A stretch of 64,000 nucleotides of DNA, taken from positions 310,001 to 374,000 of the forward strand of contig NZ_VCDK01000002.1 of NCBI RefSeq assembly GCF_007995215.1. Direction: 5' to 3'. The stretch's first letter is position 1, and each line of letters begins with the position of its first letter. The position numbers were made by a program, and so were the translations under genes. This stretch comes from Shimia ponticola (GTDB lineage Bacteria > Pseudomonadota > Alphaproteobacteria > Rhodobacterales > Rhodobacteraceae). Under the pieces are notes generated by a model, which was given only the letters and a program-made list of their open reading frames with translations, was not told where the DNA came from and made no database searches. Below are positions 17,885 to 26,031 of the stretch, one piece after another.

Positions 17885-18215
17885 GAATTTGGGTCCTTCG
17901 ATGCGCAGCGCGGCGGGTGCGCTCGCGGTGCTCCGATAAGGTAAGACGATTGTCATGCCGGACGAAAGCGAGAAAGCCAGAGACTGTCACAGGTAGGTCG
18001 GGCAAGAGCGCCGAATGTTGAAAAAGTGCAATCCTCTGCACAACCTTGCGTTCATTTGGCAAGTCCGAAGCCGGAAAAATGCAAGGACAATTGCACCGTC
18101 CCCGGCCGATTCATGATCCGGGCGAATAAATCCATGAACTGCGGGCTGCGCGTGGGATGCTTCAGCGCGCCCAGAGGTGTCGATGAGCCCCTAAGGGAAT
18201 ACCGCAAGTTCAGGG
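17885..18215 (-). promoter_or_regulatory. Upstream region of the reductive dehalogenase with two TGCA-type inverted repeats
   Basis: This 331-base stretch separates the dehalogenase start from the end of the next upstream gene. I see no convincing gene in it. It holds GTGCA-N6-TGCAC at 18026-18041 and TGCAA-N6-TTGCA at 18080-18095, and a weaker CTTGC-N9-GCAAG between them (about 18045-18063). Paired small inverted repeats upstream of a catabolic gene look like operator half-sites, but I cannot name the regulator and none is encoded next to it. I found no recognisable cobalamin riboswitch here. Confidence 0.35.
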
Positions 18216-20627
18216 CTACGTGCGAAGGCGTTCGCCTTTCGGATCAAACGGCGGCTCAGCCAGCACAATACCGCGATGCGGTTTGCCCAGGATCATAACC
18301 TCCACCTCCGTACCGGCAGGGGCGCTTTTCAAATATCCCAACGCGAGCGATTTCCCGACTGTATATCCATAGGTGCCAGAGGTAACGCGTCCTGCCGCGG
18401 TGCCGTCCAAGAGGAAGATAGGCTCACCCCCTGTCGCATCTGCGTCATCGACATCGGTCACCTCGATCACGGAAAGAACCTCCCTAGGGGCGTTGTCCTT
18501 CAGCGCCAGGTACTTGTCCTTATTCAAAAAGTCTTTTTCCAGTTTGATAAGAGGGGCAAGCCCGGTCTCTTGCGGCCAGTATTCAGGGCTGTATTCGCGT
18601 GACCACGATCCATATCCTTTTTCGACGCGCAGGCTCATCAACGCGCGCGCGCCCACAGGACCCGCGCCAAACGCCTTACCGGCCTCAAGGAGCGCCGCGT
18701 AGAGCGCGCTCTGGTCTTCTGTCTCGCAGTGCAGTTCCCACCCAAGATCCCCGGTGAACGACACCCGCAAGGCAATCAGGTCAATGCCCGCCAACGTAAT
18801 CTGTTGCGAGCGCATGAAAGGGAAATCGTCGGTGCCCAGAGATGTGTTTGTCAGCCTTTGCAGCAATTCGCGCGATTTCGGACCAGCCACGTTGAAGCCG
18901 CACATCGCCTCGGTCTGACTGGTGAAAGTGACTGTGTCAGGGCGCGGAAGCGCCTTGAAATATCTTTGATGGTACCGTTCTGCCATGCCCGATCCGATGA
19001 TCAGGAACTCCTCATCCCCCAGCTTGGTGACTGTGAAGTCGCCCGCAATGCCGCCTCGGACGCTAATGAGAGGCGTCAGGCACGATCGACCCACGGCCTT
19101 GGGCATGTTGTTGGCAAAGATCGCGTTGAGCCAGTCAGAGGCGCCGTTGCCCGTGACGCGGTATTTGGCAAAGTTGGAAATGTCGATGATCCCCGCGGCA
19201 TCGCGGAGCATCCGGCATTCGCGACCAACCGGTTCGAACCAGTTCTGCCGGGTAAAGCCATTGGTGTCCTGCGCACCGGGGGTGTCGGCAAACCACTGGG
19301 GATGTTCCCATCCGTAGTTCAGGCCAAAGACCGCACCCAAATCTTTTTGCATCTCGTAGGCAGGTCGTGTGCGAGCAGGGCGGCCAGCGCTGCGTTCCTC
19401 ATTCGGGAAATGGATCGAAAACCGGTGCGCATACTGATCGCCGACGCGCGCCTTGGTGAATGCCGCATCTGCCCAATCACCAAAACGCGCAACGTCCCAG
19501 GCAAACATGTCCCACTCGGTCTCACCTTCGGTGATCCACTGTGCAGCCATCAGGCCCATGCCACCCGATTGAGAAAACCCCGGGATGATGCCGTTGGCAC
19601 AGAAATAGTTGGAAAGCTCAGGCACCGGTCCGAAAAGGACGTTGGAATCCGGTGACCAGATCATAGGCCCGTTGATGACGCGTTTGATGCCAGCTTCGCC
19701 CACGGCAGGAACCCGTTCTATGGCGCGCATCATGTTGTCTTCGATCCGCTCAAGATCATCGGCAAACAGCTCGTGGCCAAACCCTTGTGGTGTGCCATCT
19801 TCGGCCCAAAAACGCACATCGCGTTCATAGGCCCCAACCAAAAGCCCATTGCCTTCTTGTCTGAGGTAATACTCACCATCACGATCAGCGACCGACGGCA
19901 GGCGGCGGTCCATACCCTCGATTGCTGGGATGGCTTCGGTCACGAAATACTGGTGCTCGGTTGGCTGCAACGGCAGCTTTAAACCGGCAAGGGCCGCGAC
20001 TTCGCGCCCCCAAAGACCGGCCGCGTTCACCACCCATTCCGTGTGGATATCGCCCTTGGGCGTGCGCACAATCCAGGTACCGTCGGGTTGCTGCTCGGTG
20101 GCGGTGACCGGCGTAAATCGCTGGATTTCAGCGCCCATCTGCCGCGCGCCGGTGGCATAGGCATTTGTCACGCCAGACGGATCAACATTTCCGCCTGAAC
20201 TTTCAAACATGATGCAGCGGATGCCATCATAGTTCACCAAAGGATGCAGGCGCTCTGCCTCGTCCCGCGAGACCTCGTGGAAATTCAGACCGTAATACTT
20301 GGCCTTCGCGGCCTGCAGGCGCAACTGGTGCTCGCGGTTTTCGGTCTGCGCCAGATAAAGCGAGCCTGGTTGGAACACCCCGCAGCTTTGGCCGGTTTCC
20401 GCCTCAAGCGCGTTGTAGAGGTCCATGGTATAGTTCTGGATGCGGGTGATGTTCGTATTGTCATGCAGCCCATGGATGTTGGCCGCAGCGTGCCAAGTTG
20501 ATCCGCTGGTCAGCTCGTCCCGTTCCAATAGAACCACATCTGTCCAGCCCGCCTTGGCCAGGTGATACAGAATTGAGCACCCGATAACGCCGCCGCCAAT
20601 CACGACTGCCTGTGCGTGGGTCCGCAT
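18216..20627 (-). CDS. FAD-dependent oxidoreductase with C-terminal GcvT domain (dimethylglycine/sarcosine dehydrogenase family)
   Basis: The 803-residue protein has an N-terminal Rossmann motif VVIGGGVIGCSILYHLAKAG and the DELTSGSTWHAAANIHG block, where the histidine in this family holds FAD covalently. The DAO-type domain (about 1-370) is followed by FAO_M-like and GcvT folate-binding domains (about 430-803, including MCGFNVAGPKSRELL and FTGDLGWELHCE). Relatives oxidise N-methyl groups of dimethylglycine, sarcosine or similar amines and pass the one-carbon unit to tetrahydrofolate. The upstream ATG at 20663 is possible, but 20627 places the Rossmann motif at the usual distance from the N-terminus. 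The specific methylated amine cannot be read from the sequence. It is minus-strand, as is the dehalogenase, but 331 bases separate them. Confidence 0.85.
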   Translation of the reverse strand: MRTHAQAVVIGGGVIGCSILYHLAKAGWTDVVLLERDELTSGSTWHAAANIHGLHDNTNITRIQNYTMDLYNALEAETGQSCGVFQPGSLYLAQTENREHQLRLQAAKAKYYGLNFHEVSRDEAERLHPLVNYDGIRCIMFESSGGNVDPSGVTNAYATGARQMGAEIQRFTPVTATEQQPDGTWIVRTPKGDIHTEWVVNAAGLWGREVAALAGLKLPLQPTEHQYFVTEAIPAIEGMDRRLPSVADRDGEYYLRQEGNGLLVGAYERDVRFWAEDGTPQGFGHELFADDLERIEDNMMRAIERVPAVGEAGIKRVINGPMIWSPDSNVLFGPVPELSNYFCANGIIPGFSQSGGMGLMAAQWITEGETEWDMFAWDVARFGDWADAAFTKARVGDQYAHRFSIHFPNEERSAGRPARTRPAYEMQKDLGAVFGLNYGWEHPQWFADTPGAQDTNGFTRQNWFEPVGRECRMLRDAAGIIDISNFAKYRVTGNGASDWLNAIFANNMPKAVGRSCLTPLISVRGGIAGDFTVTKLGDEEFLIIGSGMAERYHQRYFKALPRPDTVTFTSQTEAMCGFNVAGPKSRELLQRLTNTSLGTDDFPFMRSQQITLAGIDLIALRVSFTGDLGWELHCETEDQSALYAALLEAGKAFGAGPVGARALMSLRVEKGYGSWSREYSPEYWPQETGLAPLIKLEKDFLNKDKYLALKDNAPREVLSVIEVTDVDDADATGGEPIFLLDGTAAGRVTSGTYGYTVGKSLALGYLKSAPAGTEVEVMILGKPHRGIVLAEPPFDPKGERLRT

Positions 20628-20730
20628 GAGAATTGTCCCGTTTTGCCCTCTTTCCCGCAGCATGGATCAGCCAAGTTTCGCTCTGCCGCCCGTTTGCGGC
20701 ACCAGCCGACCGAATTTGTCGCAGATAGTG

Positions 20731-20973
20731 TCAAAGGTGCTGGGACATGTCCTGGTCCCGGTTGAGGCGCACCAGACGTGCATTCAACTCGCGCGCCCGG
20801 GACGAACCGCTGCCCAGCGCAAAAACATAGGCTTGCGTCAGGTAAAAAGCCGCGCGGTCCGGATCATCCGCAACGGCATGCGCCGCCTGTTCATACAACA
20901 ATGACAGGCGTGCATCGTCTCCAGCGTCATGGGCCTGCAACAGCTTGGACTCAATTTCGGACAGCGTAACCAT
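20731..20973 (-). CDS. Small conserved hypothetical protein
   Basis: This 80-residue acidic, alpha-helical protein starts MVTLSEIESKLLQAHDAGD and contains a TPR-like pair of helices (AAFYLTQAYVFALG). I have an impression of similar small proteins in other Rhodobacteraceae but cannot name a family. The open frame reaches back to 21117, but that longer start would overlap the divergent permease gene and add an unlikely cysteine/histidine-rich N-terminus, so I use the ATG at 20973. No strong ribosome site is visible. It sits between a divergent ABC permease and the GcvT-type dehydrogenase. Function unknown. Confidence 0.65.
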   Translation of the reverse strand: MVTLSEIESKLLQAHDAGDDARLSLLYEQAAHAVADDPDRAAFYLTQAYVFALGSGSSRARELNARLVRLNRDQDMSQHL

Positions 20974-21087
20974 GCACAATCCATGGGGAACGCCACGCGG
21001 ATGTGCCCGCCCATATGCGACATCGCATGCCGCGCGGTGGCTGGCACTTGGCTTGCGGGGCACCATCACCTGCGATAGCCACGACCC

Positions 21088-22764
21088 ATGACCGCAACAG
21101 ACCCGCAGATCAGCCAAACAGAGCGGACCCGCACCGGGCAGGGGCGGTCATGGTCCGAGCGCGGATTGGGCGTCATCGCCATCGTCATCGCTGCGCTTTG
21201 CGTTTTGCCACATATCGCTGTCCTGCTTGCCGCGATCCTGGGCTCGACCGAGACATTGGCCTCGCTGATCGACACGGTTTTGCCGGGCTATATCGGGCGC
21301 ACGATCGGTTTGGTCGCGCTTGTTGGCCTCGGCACCTTTGCCATTGGGACAGGCGCGGCGTGGCTTGTCACCATGACTGATTTTCCTGGACGGAGACTTC
21401 TTGAGATCGCACTTGTGCTCCCCTTGGCCTTTCCAGCCTATGTTTTGGCCTATTCCTATACGCACATCCTCGATCACCCGGGTATCGTACAGACCACTCT
21501 GCGCGACCTGACGGGTTGGGGGCCACGCGACTATTGGTTCCCGGAAATTCGGAGCATGGGTGGGGCGGCGGCGATGCTCACGCTTGTGTTGTATCCTTAT
21601 GTCTATTTGCTGGCGCGGGCTGCGTTCGTTGCTCAAAGCGCGTCGACCTTTCTGGCCGCACGGGCTTTGGGGGCGGGCCCGATCAAGGCCATGCTGACCG
21701 TTTCGTTGCCAATGGCGCGCCCGGCTATCGCAGCCGGTGTGTTGCTTGCCGCGATGGAGACGATCGCCGATTTCGGCACCGTATCCTACTTTGGCGTTCA
21801 GACCTTTGCGACGGGCATTTACACAAGCTGGTTCTCAATTGGTGATCGGGGGGCTGCAGCACAGTTGGCGTTGGGCCTTCTGGCCTTTGCGTTGATCCTT
21901 GCCGTTCTCGAACGCTCCTCGCGGGGCGACGCGCAATACCATAGCGGCAAACGTCAGGAAGGCATGGCGCGCATCAATCTGGGCACAAAGGGGCGCTGGT
22001 TGGCGGCTCTGCTTTGTGCGTTGCCGGTGCTCTTTGGCGTCATCATTCCGGTGATCGCGCTTTGGGCCATGGCGCTCGGTTCGGAACAGGATCTGATGTC
22101 GCGCCGCTATGTCAGGTTTATTCAGAACTCTTTGACTTTGTCCGGAGTGGCCGCCGTCGTGACCGTGCTTGTGGCAATTGTCCTCGGAACATTCCGCCGG
22201 ACACGCAGCGGACCAGTGTCCAACGCCGCACTCTATGTGGCCCGGTTAGGCTATGCCGTGCCGGGCGGTGTGATTGCCGTTGGTCTGCTGGTGCCGTTCG
22301 CGGCTTTTGACAATGCGCTCGACGCCTGGATGGAGGCCACCTTTGGTATTTCGACCGGGTTGCTTTTCACTGGGTCCATCTGGGTTTTGGTCCTCGCCTA
22401 CATGATCCGCTTTCTTGCGGCAGCGATCGGGGCATATGAGGGTGGCATTGCCGCCGTAAGCTCAAACATCGACGCAGCCAGCCGGGTCCTGGGGCAGGGC
22501 GTTATTGGTACGCTGCGCCGTGTGCACGTCCCGATCCTCACACCCAGCCTCCTGACAGCGGCACTGATTGTCTTTGTCGATGTGATGAAGGAGTTGCCGG
22601 CAACGCTTATCATGCGTCCCTTCAATTTCGACACCTTGGCGGTGCAAGCCTATCGGTTGGCATCCGATGAACGTCTCGAAGGGGCGGCGGTCCCAAGCCT
22701 CGTGCTTGTCGGTATCGGGCTTTTGCCCGTGATCCTGCTGTGTCGTCGGGTCTCGAAGGGCTAG
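21088..22764 (+). CDS. Iron(III)-type ABC transporter permease with two fused permease modules (FbpB/FutB family)
   Basis: The 558-residue inner-membrane protein has about 12 helices arranged as two homologous permease halves (about 25-275 and 300-555). Each carries a binding-protein-dependent transport signature loop: AARALGAGPIKAMLTVSLPMARPAI in part in the first half and ASRVLGQGVIGTLRRVHVPIL in the second. This fused layout is typical of ferric iron importers of the FbpB/AfuB type and of some thiamine or sulfate-related transporters. No substrate-binding protein or ATPase gene lies next to it, so the partners must be encoded elsewhere or shared. The substrate assignment to iron is by family resemblance. 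Confidence 0.85.
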   Translation: MTATDPQISQTERTRTGQGRSWSERGLGVIAIVIAALCVLPHIAVLLAAILGSTETLASLIDTVLPGYIGRTIGLVALVGLGTFAIGTGAAWLVTMTDFPGRRLLEIALVLPLAFPAYVLAYSYTHILDHPGIVQTTLRDLTGWGPRDYWFPEIRSMGGAAAMLTLVLYPYVYLLARAAFVAQSASTFLAARALGAGPIKAMLTVSLPMARPAIAAGVLLAAMETIADFGTVSYFGVQTFATGIYTSWFSIGDRGAAAQLALGLLAFALILAVLERSSRGDAQYHSGKRQEGMARINLGTKGRWLAALLCALPVLFGVIIPVIALWAMALGSEQDLMSRRYVRFIQNSLTLSGVAAVVTVLVAIVLGTFRRTRSGPVSNAALYVARLGYAVPGGVIAVGLLVPFAAFDNALDAWMEATFGISTGLLFTGSIWVLVLAYMIRFLAAAIGAYEGGIAAVSSNIDAASRVLGQGVIGTLRRVHVPILTPSLLTAALIVFVDVMKELPATLIMRPFNFDTLAVQAYRLASDERLEGAAVPSLVLVGIGLLPVILLCRRVSKG

Positions 22765-22818
22765 CTCCAGCCGCGATCCAGCTCCTTCTATGTTTTTCAA
22801 ATACTCCCGCCGGAGGCC

Positions 22819-22835
22819 CGCCGCCGCAGGCGGCG
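22819..22835. terminator. GC-rich hairpin between convergent genes
   Basis: CGCCGCC and GGCGGCG form a perfect 7-bp stem around a GCA loop. It lies between the end of the permease gene and the end of the FAA hydrolase gene, which converge here. There is no uridine tract, so factor-independent termination is uncertain. The flank TTTTTCAAATACTCCCGCCGGAGGC looks like a repeated intergenic element I associate with Rhodobacteraceae; this is from memory and unchecked. Confidence 0.4.
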
Positions 22836-22891
22836 CCCCCAGTGGTCACAGGCAGCATAGCTGCCGAAGAGGGAGGTGGGCGGGACCGATG

Positions 22892-23593
22892 TCAGGTTTC
22901 CGGCCCCGTGTAGCGAACCGAGACCGGCGCGCAGCCGTCGAGTGTTCCAATCAAATGATCGCCGGGTTCAACTGGCCCGACGCCAGCAGGTGTCCCGGTC
23001 ATGATCAGGTCACCGGCCTGCAGGTGATACAGTGTCGACAGATGTGCGATCAGTTCGGGCAAAGACCACACCATGTCACTAAGGGGGGCGTCCTGAACAC
23101 TCGCCCCATTCTGCGTCAGGCGCAGGCGTTGCGCGCCCAAAGCGCCAAAATCCGCCGCGGGCGCAAGCGGTCCCAGGACCGCTGAGTGCTCAACATCCTT
23201 GGCTGTGTCCCAGGGCAACCCCTTCTTCTTGGCCGCGGCCTGCAGGTCGCGCCGCGTCATATCAAGTCCGACTCCATAACCCCAAACCAAGTCCATGGCA
23301 TCGGCTTCTGCCACCTGAAACCCGGACGATCCGATGGCTGCGACGCATTCCACCTCGTAGTGATAGCTTTCTGTTCCGGGCGGATAAGGTAAGGTTGAGC
23401 CTGCCTGCGCAACCGCATGGGGACCCTTTGTGAAATAGAACGGCGCATCGCGTTCGACCTCGTTGCCCATTTCGGCGGCATGCGCAGCATAGTTGCGACC
23501 AACGCAAAAGACGCGGTTGATCGGAAAGCGGCGGGTGTCGCCGGTTATGGGCAGACTGGGCGGGGCAGGCACATCAAAAAGCATCGTGGTCAC
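22892..23593 (-). CDS. Fumarylacetoacetate hydrolase family protein
   Basis: This 233-residue enzyme belongs to the FAA hydrolase superfamily, whose members cleave or decarboxylate 2-oxo-acid type compounds with a divalent metal. The metal-site pattern is visible as YHYEVECVAAIG (E-x-E), followed by GLDMTRRDLQ and the LIMTGTPAGVGPV motif near the C-terminus. The usual histidine pair before E-x-E is HY here. The start is a GTG overlapping the TGA of the upstream gene (GTGA); an ATG three codons later (23584) is the alternative. Translational coupling with the aspartoacylase-like gene suggests a shared role, perhaps in breakdown of an N-acyl or dicarboxylic compound, but the substrate is unknown. 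Confidence 0.85.
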   Translation of the reverse strand: MTTMLFDVPAPPSLPITGDTRRFPINRVFCVGRNYAAHAAEMGNEVERDAPFYFTKGPHAVAQAGSTLPYPPGTESYHYEVECVAAIGSSGFQVAEADAMDLVWGYGVGLDMTRRDLQAAAKKKGLPWDTAKDVEHSAVLGPLAPAADFGALGAQRLRLTQNGASVQDAPLSDMVWSLPELIAHLSTLYHLQAGDLIMTGTPAGVGPVEPGDHLIGTLDGCAPVSVRYTGPET

Positions 23594-24633
23594 AGGATTT
23601 CATCCTCATCAAACAGGGTTTCGGCTTCGATTTGGCCGGTTAAATGGTTCAGGACATCTTCGGCTGTGTCGGTCGAGGCCACTTCCGCCACGTGAAAGAG
23701 AGCGTCGCCTTCGTTCACGATTGGCATCACTGCACGTCCGACAATCACACCCGTCTCAATCGCGATCAGGTCATGCTCTTGATCGCCCAGCGGATCGGCA
23801 ATGGTGGCCAAGACATCACCTGTTTCGACCCAGTCACCTTCGCTGCGATACATGCGCACAAGGCCGCCTGCAGGCGATCTGAGCCATGAGGAATGCACCG
23901 CCATAAGTGGCGCGGCCTTGGGTTTGCTGATGCCGCGGGCATTGATCATACCCTCATGGTTCAACACACGCAGGATCCCGGTCACGCCAGCACGCACGGA
24001 CATCTCGTCAAACCGCAACCCTTCACCTGCCTCATAGAGCAACACGTCCACGCCGCGTTCTTTGGCTTCGGCGCGCAGCGAGCCTTCCCGCAACGCCGAG
24101 CGCAGAATAACCGGCGCGCCCCAAACACGCGACAGATGCAAGGTCCGCGCGTTCCCGGGTGACACCCGCATTTGCGGCAGGTTCGTGCGGTGGATTGCTG
24201 CAGAGTGCAGATCAATCCCAAGGTCGCAGCGGCTCACGATTTCATCGAGAAAAATCCGTGCCAGACGGGCAGCCAGCGATCCTTTGGACGATCCGGGAAA
24301 TGACCTATTCAGGTCTCGCCGGTCAGGCAGGTACCGCGAATGGTTCAGGAAACCAAAAGTATTGACGACCGGCACGATCAAAAGCGTCCCGCGCAGGGTG
24401 TTCAGGTTAGGCGCTCGTAAGAGCCTGCGCACGATTTCCACGCCGATCACTTCGTCCCCGTGCACACCTGCGCTGACGAATACAGTCGGACCCGGACGTT
24501 TGCCATGGATGACATGGACCGAGAGCGCAGCAGGCGTGTTATCGGAATATACGCTGACAGGGATGCTGATCGTGGCTCGCGTCCCGCGCGGAACTCGCTG
24601 GTCCCCAATCTCAAAGTCCTGTGATGTGTTCAT
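23590..24633 (-). CDS. Succinylglutamate desuccinylase/aspartoacylase family zinc hydrolase
   Basis: The 347-residue product has the M14 carboxypeptidase-like zinc site: VHGDEVIG (His and Glu ligands) and, about 85 residues later, DLGIDLHSA (His ligand). The C-terminal third (about 240-345) resembles the beta-barrel of AstE/AspA-like enzymes and ends in a biotinyl-like strand region (GDVLATIADPLG). Family members remove an acyl group from N-acylated amino acids or related small molecules. The ATG at 24633 follows AAGGGG; the frame itself starts at 24660. It overlaps the FAA hydrolase gene by four bases, which points to an operon. Confidence 0.85.
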   Translation of the reverse strand: MNTSQDFEIGDQRVPRGTRATISIPVSVYSDNTPAALSVHVIHGKRPGPTVFVSAGVHGDEVIGVEIVRRLLRAPNLNTLRGTLLIVPVVNTFGFLNHSRYLPDRRDLNRSFPGSSKGSLAARLARIFLDEIVSRCDLGIDLHSAAIHRTNLPQMRVSPGNARTLHLSRVWGAPVILRSALREGSLRAEAKERGVDVLLYEAGEGLRFDEMSVRAGVTGILRVLNHEGMINARGISKPKAAPLMAVHSSWLRSPAGGLVRMYRSEGDWVETGDVLATIADPLGDQEHDLIAIETGVIVGRAVMPIVNEGDALFHVAEVASTDTAEDVLNHLTGQIEAETLFDEDEIL

Positions 24634-24672
24634 GGCCCCTTGAAGCCGCAAACGGCCCACAACGGCAAGAGC

Positions 24673-25911
24673 CTACATGAGCTTTGCGAATGCCTGGGTG
24701 TTCAAAAGAACGTCTGTCTTTTCACATTTGAGGGCCGTGAGTTGATCAGCCCCTGCAAACCTTGCCAGACGCCTCAGCTCTTTCCAAAGCTGGCTGCATC
24801 TGCCCTGACCCAAACGCACGCCCTTTTCCGGCCAGAAACCTTGGATGACCAGAGTGCGTGCCTTGCGATCCAGTTTCAGATCAATCCGTCCGATCATGCG
24901 CGTGCCTTCCAGCACAGGAAACACGTAATACCCGTATTTCCGTTTCGCTTCGGGGACAAAGACCTCGATCTTGTAGTCAAAACCAAACAGTTTCTCGGCA
25001 CGTTTTCGGTCGCGAAGAGCGGGGTCAAAGGGCGACAGAATTCGCACACGGTCGGTTCGGGTCGGCGTTTGCTCCAGTATAGCTTCCCAATTTGCGGGAA
25101 ATAGAACGCTCTGCGGCCCGCGCGTGGTGTCGATCACCCCTTGGACAATGCGTCCGTCACTCAAGGCACGGGTGGACCACTCCGCAAGCTCTGACTTTGG
25201 AAAGATTTCCCAGAACCGGGACAGCTCCGAGGCTGAGCCAAAGCCCAACCGGTGCAGCGCTCCCATGGCCGACCAATCCAGCGCTTCTTCGCGGTCCACG
25301 CGGCGGTTAAGCCATTCCGGCGGGATGACGTGTTCTGTCAGCGCATACACCTTGGTGAAGTTGCGCCTATGGCAAATGGCAAGCTCTCCGGTGCGCCAGA
25401 GATACTCCAAGGCCGTTTTGGTGGGCTTCCAATCCCACCAACCGCCTCCGTTCTGGCTTGCCCCGTCGCCCAGTTGCTTCGATGTCAAAGGTCCTTCGTC
25501 GGACAGCCGTTTCAGAACGGTGTCGAATTCTGCGGCAAATCCAGCCCGCCCATCCCGCTGATCCCACGTCGTGCTGAGCGATCTGCGCGCACTCTCGAAT
25601 TGGTGCCGCCAATGCGGAAAAAAGGCGACCGGGACAATGGCCGCATCATGCGTCCAAGCCTCGAACAGGCGCCGTTCACGCTCGATAAGCGGCGGCAGAT
25701 ACTTGGCGCGGTAACAGGGGCGTCTGGCGTAGAGGATGTGGTCGTGCGCGCGCGCGACTGTGTTGATGCTGTCGACCTGTACAAACCCGAGATCATCGAA
25801 AACCTGCGCAAGGTCTTCACCTTTGCCCGAACCTGCCGGGCGGCAAAGAAGACCGTGCCGATCCAGAAACAATCGACGCGCTTCGTTCAGGGAGAGGTGT
25901 GGCAAGGTCAT
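24673..25911 (-). CDS. YcaQ/AlkX-type winged-helix DNA glycosylase (DUF1006)
   Basis: The 412-residue protein matches the HTH_42 family of interstrand-crosslink and alkylation-repair glycosylases. Near the N-terminus it has FVQVDSINTVARAHDHI, containing the Q-x-D catalytic motif reported for E. coli YcaQ. Three winged-helix units and a C-terminal beta-barrel follow. Such enzymes unhook bulky N7-alkylguanine and interstrand crosslinks. It ends 39 bases upstream of the aspartoacylase-like gene on the same strand and may share its transcript. A role in repair is inferred from the family; no damage-response box was recognised upstream. Confidence 0.88.
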   Translation of the reverse strand: MTLPHLSLNEARRLFLDRHGLLCRPAGSGKGEDLAQVFDDLGFVQVDSINTVARAHDHILYARRPCYRAKYLPPLIERERRLFEAWTHDAAIVPVAFFPHWRHQFESARRSLSTTWDQRDGRAGFAAEFDTVLKRLSDEGPLTSKQLGDGASQNGGGWWDWKPTKTALEYLWRTGELAICHRRNFTKVYALTEHVIPPEWLNRRVDREEALDWSAMGALHRLGFGSASELSRFWEIFPKSELAEWSTRALSDGRIVQGVIDTTRGPQSVLFPANWEAILEQTPTRTDRVRILSPFDPALRDRKRAEKLFGFDYKIEVFVPEAKRKYGYYVFPVLEGTRMIGRIDLKLDRKARTLVIQGFWPEKGVRLGQGRCSQLWKELRRLARFAGADQLTALKCEKTDVLLNTQAFAKLM

Positions 25912-26031
25912 GGGGCACGCTGGAGGGTCTTTTGGAAAATCTTAGGGACGCGCCTCCGAGCTCTCAACCCGAATTAAGCGATTTCTTAAACCTCCGCCCT
26001 GATTGTTGCGCGATGTGATGCAGGGGGACAC

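Noticed and set aside
17885-18215. Cobalamin riboswitch upstream of the reductive dehalogenase
   Set aside because: I looked for the conserved B12-box pattern and did not find it; the same holds upstream of the corrinoid methyltransferase operon.
18729-19655. 308-codon plus-strand frame opposite the GcvT-type dehydrogenase
   Set aside because: The minus-strand protein has clear family motifs throughout, and the antisense frame has none.
25974-25989. TTAA-N8-TTAA before the chemoreceptor gene as a CtrA site
   Set aside because: The spacing is eight, not the seven required by the consensus.
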